From an uncultured Christensenella sp. (GTDB lineage: Bacteria > Bacillota > Clostridia > Christensenellales > Borkfalkiaceae): a DNA stretch of 28,001 nt. The notes below the pieces were generated by a model, which was not told where the DNA came from, made no database searches, and was given only the letters and a program-made list of their open reading frames with translations. A program made the position numbers and the translations under genes. The stretch spans positions 1 to 28,001 of the forward strand of contig CAJTLF010000020.1 in assembly GCA_910577555.1 (NCBI GenBank), given 5' to 3'. Shown piece after piece: positions 1-5,703 of this stretch. How positions within the stretch are numbered: position 1 is the stretch's first letter; every line of letters starts with the position of its first letter.

Positions 1-50
1 AGCGTAAAAGTAGCGGCGGTTGCAATTGCAACCGCCGCTACTTTTACGCT
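1..50. repeat. Perfect 50-bp palindrome at the window start
   Basis: The first 25 bases are exactly reverse-complementary to the next 25, with no spacer; the centre is TTGCAATTGCAA. The arms are GC-rich near the centre and an AT-rich stretch follows, so transcribed DNA would form a very stable hairpin, possibly part of a bidirectional terminator. No clean T-tract follows directly. Because it begins at base 1, it may instead be a fold-back artefact, or a real palindrome at which assembly stopped. Confidence 0.9.
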
Positions 51-144
51 CATTTAATTAGATAATTTTTTTACCGAAAATTTCACGATTTTTAAAAAAA
101 GTTAAAATATTTTTTAATCATAACAATTTCTGTCATATTTACTA

Positions 145-153
145 TGTTATGAT
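145..153 (+). promoter_or_regulatory. Possible extended -10 promoter
   Basis: TGTTATGAT fits an extended -10 element (TGN followed by TATGAT at 148-153). No convincing -35 lies 16-18 nt upstream. Transcription would start near 160, which is the ATG of the following broken gene, and no ribosome binding site precedes that ATG, so the message could be leaderless. This is a weak, motif-only call. Confidence 0.3.
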
Positions 154-159
154 GCAAAT

Positions 160-1334
160 ATGAATGATGAATATTACAAGGACGAGCCGATTTATAAAAT
201 AAGACCGTCCAACGTAAAAGCAAAGTTAAAGCCTATGTTAAAAAAGGAAGCGGCTATTTTTCTCCGTATCTTTTAAACGCAAAGCCCGTTCCGGCAAGCA
301 AAGATGGTTATTATAATTACTTCTATATGGAAAGTTATCATACCGTTGAAAAGCGAAAAGTCGGTGGCAAGCAGCAGATTGTTACCGTGCTTCGTTCACG
401 TAAAAAGTATGTTGAAGTTCCTTGTGAACAATGGGAACAGTTACGCTACTACGATTTAAAAGATTATGAAGCTGCCCGCGATGAGTATGAAGGAACCGAA
501 TACGACGTTTATAAAAACGATAAATATCACAATGTCTTTGATTTTATGTTACAGCAAGGAGAAAATTTCGACCATGAACAGTTTTGGGTAAACTCTTTTG
601 ATTTAGAAAGAGTATTAAATATCTTTACGGATGAAGATTTGGATATATATCTTTATGCGAAAGAAAAGCATTTAAAGCAAAAACAGATTGCAGTTCTTAT
701 AGGTAAGTCCGAAAGTTACGTTACGCGCAGAATGAAAGTCATTGAAGATACTATTGAAAAAGACTTGTTGGATGACGGAGAAAGGACAAAAACGCAAATA
801 AACGCCTTACTTGAATACAACAAATTTATACGCGCGGGTAAGACGGATAGTTTTGTTGACGTGTATGTCTACGATTTTCTTTTAGCAGTTCCGCAGGAAA
901 TGCAACTGCGGTATCTTTTCCTTTTCCGTGGTCAGAATAGCTTGATAAAATTTTGTTTTATGTGGGTATTCGAGTACTTTTCCAAGGAATAAAGAACGGA
1001 ACTGCGGGCAAGGGAAGTATTAAGCAAACCAAGCCACCAACTGTTTAAAAAGCACGCAATAAAGTTAAAACCGTGGGCAAAGCAACTTTATATCGCTTTG
1101 GAGTTAGAAGCGGAAAGATTAATCAAGCACTATGGTATAAAGGACAGCAGGGCGAATGAAAAGTTTATAAAAACCGTACAAATAGTGGCAGCCGCCAAAG
1201 GGTTAACGGTTGCCGAATACCGCGACAAAATCCTATTCCCACACGGCAGAGAAAAGATGTTGGCACGGTTTAAAAAATTTTATAAATTGAAACAGACGGT
1301 AGGAGTAATGCTTAAAAATACGTCTATTATTTAA
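160..1334 (+). pseudogene. Frameshifted HTH-containing gene, function unknown
   Basis: This appears to be one gene of about 390 codons split over reading phases. The ATG at 160 opens a phase reading MNDEYYKDEPIYKIRPS. Near 221-224, at CAAAG, the coding sense moves to the phase that runs from 198 to a TAA at 990-992. From about 945 a second phase reads more naturally (KILFYVGIRVLFQGIKNG) up to about 1045, after which the earlier phase resumes and runs to 1334. The middle carries a helix-turn-helix-like segment (KQKQIAVLIGKSESYVTRRM, about 661-735) resembling sigma region 4 or ParB-type HTHs. The C-terminal part is basic and helical. I do not recognise the family. All three frame changes are single-base and lie beside A/T runs, so either pseudogenisation or sequence error near the contig end is possible. 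An alternative reading is two separate genes, 327-992 and a TTG-started 1098-1334, but 993-1097 is also open in phase, which argues for one gene. Confidence 0.55.
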
Positions 1335-1387
1335 GTGATATAATTAAATTTACGGCGTTTAAACGTAAATGGTAGAGCGCCTTTTCA

Positions 1388-1416
1388 TTGACAGTAAAAC
1401 CGTATTTTGCTAAAAT
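1388..1416 (+). promoter_or_regulatory. Near-consensus sigma-A promoter of the candidate small RNA
   Basis: TTGACA at 1388-1393 and TAAAAT at 1411-1416 are separated by exactly 17 nt. The expected start point, about 7 nt after the -10, is position 1423. That is the first base of the long helix of the downstream RNA, and this coincidence supports both calls. Confidence 0.75.
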
Positions 1417-1422
1417 AAAACT

Positions 1423-1590
1423 GCGAAACAAAATTACATATTATTTAAACCAACGGGCATAGTTTAGGTAGGACTATACCCTATTTGTTGTTTACAAATC
1501 CCTTTGGTGAATTGTAATTTTGTTTCGCGACTCAACGATGAACGGTATATTCTGCGGCGTCGTTCTTCATATGAGGAACGACGTTTTTTT
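1423..1590 (+). ncRNA. Candidate structured small RNA, about 165 nt, unknown family
   Basis: The left arm 1423-1438 (GCGAAACAAAATTACA) is perfectly complementary to 1513-1528, giving a 16-bp helix. Inside it are two local hairpins. The first is GGGCATAGT/ACTATACCC (1455-1463 with 1473-1481, one mismatch) with the G-rich loop TTTAGGTAGG-like at 1464-1472. The second is ATTTGT/ACAAAT (1483-1488 with 1494-1499). About 29 nt of linker then leads to an intrinsic terminator. No open reading frame of note lies in 1335-1753. It matches no family I can name from the sequence: no SRP tetraloop signature, no tmRNA or RNase P core, no T-box motif. Its size is compatible with 6S RNA but the layout does not clearly fit. 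It stands apart from the flanking genes with its own promoter and terminator. Confidence 0.65.
1558..1590 (+). terminator. Rho-independent terminator of the small RNA
   Basis: CGTCGTTCTTC (1558-1568) pairs with GAGGAACGACG (1573-1583) over 11 bp including one G-T pair. The loop is ATAT, and seven T follow at 1584-1590. Confidence 0.9.
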
Positions 1591-1636
1591 ATTTTTAACT
1601 GTATAAATTTAACTGTTTTTCCAAATTTTTGACAGT

Positions 1637-1655
1637 GCTACATTAAATTTAATGT
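1637..1655. promoter_or_regulatory. Palindromic box 1 (CATTAA-N2-TTAATG)
   Basis: ACATTAAATTTAATGT at 1640-1655 is a perfect 16-bp palindrome upstream of the promoter at 1677. The 18-nt string GCTACATTAAATTTAATG (1637-1654) recurs with one mismatch at 3031-3048, upstream of the next promoter. The shared arms and position suggest an operator for one regulator. A LacI-family operator would usually have a central CG, so the regulator is not obviously the LacI protein encoded in this window. Confidence 0.55.
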
Positions 1656-1676
1656 AAGTCGTAAAATAGATAGCCA

Positions 1677-1706
1677 TTGCTTTTTTAAACCATAAAATGT
1701 TATAAT
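1677..1706 (+). promoter_or_regulatory. Promoter of the membrane-protein gene
   Basis: TTGCTT (1677-1682) and a perfect TATAAT (1701-1706) are 18 nt apart, 48 nt upstream of the ATG at 1754. Confidence 0.6.
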
Positions 1707-1753
1707 TTAATAGGTTTATACAGACTGTAAAATTTATTTAAGGGGGATTATAA

Positions 1754-3025
1754 ATGGGTTTCGTAGAATGGTTAAAATTTTATTTTCTCGGTTTTTTTTC
1801 GGAAAAACAGGCAAAAAAAGCCCATAAAACAGGGGCATTATCTATTATTCTTTCCGCAGCTTTTGCCTTTTTATTATTTTTTGTCGGCTTTTACGCGGCG
1901 GATATCGTTCCGTTTTCAACCCATTATGAAAACGCGGCAAAGTATCGTCAGTTTGCGGAAAACGCACTAGGGAACGGTAATTCTTCCGTTAAAATTAATG
2001 CTGAAAAAGCCGTTTACCCCGTTAAGATAAATACCTATACGAGCGAAACAGATAGAGAAAAATATTGCTCCGACGGCTATAATCTGATAGTAGACACGCG
2101 CCCTTCGGACACGCTTATACGCTTTACTCAATGCGCGATAAAGGGTGACGATGAGATTGATTATGAAACTTATCTTGCGCTCAAAGAAGAGGATAAAAAG
2201 CAATATTTGCTTAAAATACGCTATCTTGACGAAGAGCTGGTTTTAACGGATGAGGACACGGACAGGCATATCGTATATTTTGAACAGGCAAGCGTTGAAG
2301 GTGGCGAAAAGTTTAATAAAATCGCCGCCGAAGACTACAAAAAGTTAAACGGCGACAAACAAAATATGAGCGATGAGGAGTACGCAAAGCAACTTTATTA
2401 TTTATTTATAAAATATTATTACGTTGGGGCGGGCTCGCTGTTGCAAGGTGCAAAAGCGCCCGTATTATGCGATTATTATTATATAAACTACATAATAGGC
2501 GGCAAATCCGACTATTTGTATATATTCGACACGCTTTGTACCGGTTCGTTTACTTCGGACAGGGGCGTGCCCGTGGCGTTCGGCGGATATTACGACGGGC
2601 AGCCCGACGGCGAAGTAACAGATATAAACGCATTTATTAAGCAAATTTTCTACGACTCGGCAGGCGCGGCAGTGGCGTCGTATTTTTTTACGGTGCTTAT
2701 GCAGATACCTTTTATATTGATTATCCCGATAGTGCTTGCGTTACTTTTGTGGCTTATAGGCAAGGCGTTGAAAGCGGAGAATAATCCAAGTTTTACAAAT
2801 TACTATAAAACGTCAAATTGTTTCGTGTTATTTTCCGCTGTTTTTACGGCGGTGATAACTTTCGTTTGCGGGTTCGTTTTTTCGGCGCGAATCGTGGCAA
2901 AATTTATGCCGCTAATCTTCGGCATTATATTGGCGGTAAGAGTATGTATATCGTTTGCGATAGATTTTGCGGCGGCAAAACGAGCCGATATTAACGAGAT
3001 TGACGGTGTAGACGGAGCCGTCTAG
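1754..3025 (+). CDS. Four-TM membrane protein with large external domain, unknown function
   Basis: This 423-residue protein starts at an ATG preceded by AGGGGG seven bases upstream. A short cytosolic N-terminus (FVEWLKFYFLGFF, then a basic stretch) leads into a membrane segment at about 28-50. A polar, Tyr- and Asp/Glu-rich domain follows at about 55-300, probably outside the cell. Three more membrane segments lie at about 308-336, 355-378 and 383-405. This one-plus-three topology around an external domain recalls DUF1189-type proteins found beside maltodextrin transporters, but I see no diagnostic motif and do not assign it. It has its own promoter and is separated from the sugar operon by 143 nt with another promoter. 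It shares the CATTAA-N2-TTAATG box with that operon, which suggests common control. A role as accessory or sensor protein for the transport system is an inference only. A short dyad (3009-3024) spans its stop codon. Confidence 0.85.
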   Translation: MGFVEWLKFYFLGFFSEKQAKKAHKTGALSIILSAAFAFLLFFVGFYAADIVPFSTHYENAAKYRQFAENALGNGNSSVKINAEKAVYPVKINTYTSETDREKYCSDGYNLIVDTRPSDTLIRFTQCAIKGDDEIDYETYLALKEEDKKQYLLKIRYLDEELVLTDEDTDRHIVYFEQASVEGGEKFNKIAAEDYKKLNGDKQNMSDEEYAKQLYYLFIKYYYVGAGSLLQGAKAPVLCDYYYINYIIGGKSDYLYIFDTLCTGSFTSDRGVPVAFGGYYDGQPDGEVTDINAFIKQIFYDSAGAAVASYFFTVLMQIPFILIIPIVLALLLWLIGKALKAENNPSFTNYYKTSNCFVLFSAVFTAVITFVCGFVFSARIVAKFMPLIFGIILAVRVCISFAIDFAAAKRADINEIDGVDGAV

Positions 3026-3030
3026 CCGGC

Positions 3031-3048
3031 GCTACATTAAACTTAATG
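3031..3048. promoter_or_regulatory. Palindromic box 2 (CATTAA-N2-TTAATG)
   Basis: GCTACATTAAACTTAATG repeats 17 of 18 bases of the box at 1637-1654, with arms CATTAA and TTAATG kept. It ends 1 nt before the putative -35 of the main operon; box 1 ends 22 nt before its own -35. The 21-nt difference equals about two helical turns, so both boxes would lie on the same face of the DNA relative to polymerase. Confidence 0.55.
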
Positions 3049-3049
3049 A

Positions 3050-3079
3050 TTGAATTCCTCTTTATGAATGATATATAAT
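3050..3079 (+). promoter_or_regulatory. Promoter of the main glycan-use operon
   Basis: TTGAAT (3050-3055) and TATAAT (3074-3079) are 18 nt apart. They leave an untranslated leader of roughly 80 nt before the ATG at 3169, whose AGGAGGAA ribosome site lies at 3158-3165. No other good promoter is visible until the end of the operon. Confidence 0.6.
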
Positions 3080-3168
3080 GAAATTACCAAACAAGGCGTG
3101 AACGAAAGTTATAAATTTAGGTGTAAACGCCGAATAAAAAATTTTTATGGATTGATGAGGAGGAAGTA

Positions 3169-5628
3169 ATGAAAAAGAAAAAGACTTTGCTTATTTTGGC
3201 TGCTCTGACCGCAACGTGCACGCTTGCCGCGGGTTCGTTGGTTGGCTGTGGCGAAGAGCACGAACACGACTACTCTAAGTGGGCGTATAGTGAAACGCAA
3301 CATTGGCTCGTGTGCCCCGACGACAGCGCGAAGGACGAAAATTCCGTTGCCGACCACGAGATAGGAACGAACGGCAAGTGCATAGAATGCGGTTACGAAA
3401 AGGACCACACCCACGCATACACAAAGTGGAAAAACAACGAAGCCGAGCATTGGAAGGTGTGTCCCGAGGACAATCAAGAGCAAGCAGGTTCTCGCGCGCC
3501 GCACAATTTTGTAAACGGCGAGTGCGAATGCGGCAAAAAGGGTAGTTTCACGGGCGAAGTTACCGTTGACGAAAAGTTCAACGGCAAGACAATCACTCTC
3601 AAAAAGGACGGACAGTCCGACGTTGCGGTTACGGTTGCGAACGGCAAAGCAAGCTTTACGAATCTCAAATACGGCGAGTGGACGGCAATCTGCGATATTT
3701 TCGGCGCGACCGTCAAAACTGCCGTAACGGTCGAAGACGGGATGAGCATATTAGACCTTTCCGGATTAGCACAGGGCACGGCAAAAGTAAATATGTCCGA
3801 CGGTTCCTTTGCGTGGCACAGACAGGGGCATGAAACCACAAAGGTAACCCTTGCAGAGGAAACTTCGGGTGACCAATACATTGCATTGAAAATCGCAACC
3901 GCCAAGGATTTCCACGATTGGACGTGCAAAACCGACGAAATCCGCTTCGGCGTTTCAATGACCGTAAACGGTGCGGAGCACGTTGTAAATTTAAACTGGC
4001 GTAACTGGGAACGCACCAACCTCGGTTTTTCGACCGATATAAAGAATTGGCAGACCGAAGGTCAGGATAAGGATACCGGCGTGGTAAACTATCGCGGAGT
4101 CGACGCGCTGTGGGCTCACCTTTTCTATCCTACGTTCAAGGGATGGGACGATAAAGCAAGCGGCTGGGGCTACGGAACCTACGGCGGCGCGATAATAGAG
4201 AACGGCGTTTACTTCGTTTATCAATACGAAGCCGCAACCGGCAACGTAAATATTTATCTCTCCGACGGCGAGACCTATATGCTCGTACACACCGAGGAGG
4301 CAATGTTCGAAGTGAACGGCAAGTTCCAGGGATTTGCGGTAACTAAGGGAGAAACCGACACCCTGTGGGCGGGCGGCTCGCATAATAGCGGTATAGACAG
4401 AGAATTTACCTTTGCGCTCGGCTACGGTACGACGATAAGCGCGTCGGTCGGCGGCACGGTTTCCGAATGGAAGTCTACCGTAAATATAACGGGCAATAAA
4501 GGGGAAGTATCAGGCGCTAACGTAGTAACGGACAAAACGGCTTACGAATACGGCGAAAAGGCAACTATCACCGTAACCGTACCCGCAAACAAGGTTGCAA
4601 TTGTCACGGTTGACGGCGGAACTCCCGTCGTTTTGGAAAAAACGGGCGATATCACTATTGATACGCTTAAATCAGAACTTAACGTAAACGTAGAGTTCGT
4701 TGACGACAAATTTACGGGCGAAGTAGAAGTTGGCGAAAAGTTCAACGGAAAGACGCTCACCCTCAAAAAGCAGGGGCAGACCGACGTTACGCTTACCGTC
4801 GCGAACGGCAAAGTTAAATTGACGAATATCAAGCTTGGCGAGTGGACTGTAACTTGCAATTTGTTGGGCGCGAATATTACGGGAAAGGTGACCCTTACTT
4901 ACGGTATGACCGAATTAGACCTTTCAGGACTTAATACGGGCACGGCGAATATGGATTTGACAACGGGCGAGTTTGTGTATACCTCTAAAAAGGATAACGT
5001 TCCCACGGTAAACGTCACTCTTGCCGACGCAAAGAAGGGCGACACTTACGTAGGACTTAAAATTTCAACCGACGTGGCTTGGAACGCATGGACGCTCGAT
5101 AATTTCGAAGAACTGCATTTGGGCGTATGGATGACCGTAGGTAATAGCAAGCACTGGGTAGAGCTGCATTGGCGCAATTGGGAGAAAGCGAATTTTGCAA
5201 TCAACAGCGACAGCAGTCATGATAACGATAATGCGAGTTCGGAAACTTTGAAAAATCTTTTGTGGAAGCCTATCGAACATTCAGACTATTTCAATAATCA
5301 CGCTTGGGACAAAATGCCTTTCGGTGAAGCGTTCTGCGCGGACGGAATCTATTTGATTATGAAATACGAAGCCGCTACGGGTAACGTGGACGTGCTGCTT
5401 GCAAAGAGCGACGGCTACGTTAAGGTTTGCACCTTCGAAAAAATGTTCGAAGCAAACGGCGAGGTTAAAGCCTTCGGCGTAGGTGCGATAGGCGAAGATT
5501 ACGGATATCACAACACTGACGGCGGCTTTAAAATCGACTGCTTACTGGGTATCGGATCGAGTTTGAAGGATATAACGGGCAGTGAGCTTGGAGAATGGAC
5601 TGCTTCCGAACTCGAAACTCAGGCATAA
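3169..5628 (+). CDS. Surface lipoprotein with tandem duplicated modules
   Basis: This is an 819-residue secreted protein. Residues 1-27 are a lipoprotein signal peptide (basic start, hydrophobic core, lipobox LVGC with Cys27). Two short Cys/His units follow (about 31-75 and 80-123), each of the form H-Y-x-x-W, then HW-x-VCP, then a later C-x-(x)-CG. They resemble the HxW/CxxCG repeats of clostridial surface proteins and may bind a metal. Two large modules follow at about 126-435 and 514-807. Each opens with FTGEV-x-V-x-EKFNGKT, then GEWT, LDLSGL, NWRNWE-like and YEAATGNV motifs, and is clearly an internal duplication. A linker at 436-513 resembles an Ig-like or bacterial-repeat domain. First gene of the operon, ahead of two solute-binding proteins. 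The aromatic-rich beta modules suggest glycan binding at the cell surface (inference); no catalytic motif is recognised. Confidence 0.85.
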   Translation: MKKKKTLLILAALTATCTLAAGSLVGCGEEHEHDYSKWAYSETQHWLVCPDDSAKDENSVADHEIGTNGKCIECGYEKDHTHAYTKWKNNEAEHWKVCPEDNQEQAGSRAPHNFVNGECECGKKGSFTGEVTVDEKFNGKTITLKKDGQSDVAVTVANGKASFTNLKYGEWTAICDIFGATVKTAVTVEDGMSILDLSGLAQGTAKVNMSDGSFAWHRQGHETTKVTLAEETSGDQYIALKIATAKDFHDWTCKTDEIRFGVSMTVNGAEHVVNLNWRNWERTNLGFSTDIKNWQTEGQDKDTGVVNYRGVDALWAHLFYPTFKGWDDKASGWGYGTYGGAIIENGVYFVYQYEAATGNVNIYLSDGETYMLVHTEEAMFEVNGKFQGFAVTKGETDTLWAGGSHNSGIDREFTFALGYGTTISASVGGTVSEWKSTVNITGNKGEVSGANVVTDKTAYEYGEKATITVTVPANKVAIVTVDGGTPVVLEKTGDITIDTLKSELNVNVEFVDDKFTGEVEVGEKFNGKTLTLKKQGQTDVTLTVANGKVKLTNIKLGEWTVTCNLLGANITGKVTLTYGMTELDLSGLNTGTANMDLTTGEFVYTSKKDNVPTVNVTLADAKKGDTYVGLKISTDVAWNAWTLDNFEELHLGVWMTVGNSKHWVELHWRNWEKANFAINSDSSHDNDNASSETLKNLLWKPIEHSDYFNNHAWDKMPFGEAFCADGIYLIMKYEAATGNVDVLLAKSDGYVKVCTFEKMFEANGEVKAFGVGAIGEDYGYHNTDGGFKIDCLLGIGSSLKDITGSELGEWTASELETQA
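3544..4473 (+). repeat. Internal module, copy 1
   Basis: This encodes residues about 126-435 of the lipoprotein and is homologous to the copy at about 4708-5589. The first 100 nt of the two copies remain visibly similar at DNA level, for example GAAAAGTTCAACGG and GCGAACGGCAAAG in both. That points to a fairly recent duplication or homogenisation of this segment. Confidence 0.75.
4708..5589 (+). repeat. Internal module, copy 2
   Basis: This encodes residues about 514-807. It shares with copy 1 the markers EKFNGKT, LTVANGKV (TVANGKA in copy 1), GEWT, LDLSGL, HWRNWE (NWRNWE in copy 1) and KYEAATGNV (QYEAATGNV in copy 1). The middle of the module differs in length and sequence, the likely specificity region. 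Confidence 0.75.
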
Positions 5629-5648
5629 CAAAATAAAAGAAGTTCTTG

Positions 5649-5672
5649 CAGCTTTCCCTGCGGGGAAAGCTG
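5649..5672 (+). other. Intergenic hairpin without T-tract
   Basis: CAGCTTTCCC (5649-5658) pairs perfectly with GGGAAAGCTG (5663-5672) around a TGCG loop, in the 75-nt gap between the lipoprotein and the first solute-binding gene. No run of T follows, so it is unlikely to be a full terminator. It may protect the upstream message from 3' decay or mark a processing site, which would let the first gene be expressed at a different level. Confidence 0.7.
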
Positions 5673-5703
5673 TTAGACGCTTTAAAGTAATTAGGAGAAT
5701 TAT

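Noticed and set aside
1455..1510. T-box or other amino-acid/metabolite riboswitch controlling the downstream gene
   Set aside because: No T-box GGTACC-type or other familiar aptamer motif is visible. The terminator is followed by a separate complete promoter for the next gene.
1423..1528. Retron msr-msd or mobile-element ends suggested by the 16-bp inverted repeat
   Set aside because: No reverse transcriptase, transposase or recombinase gene is present nearby, and promoter and terminator positions fit a plain small RNA better.
3009..3024. Dyad TAGACGGAGCCGTCTA at the end of the membrane-protein gene as terminator
   Set aside because: Only a 6-7 bp stem with almost no loop, and no T-tract follows.
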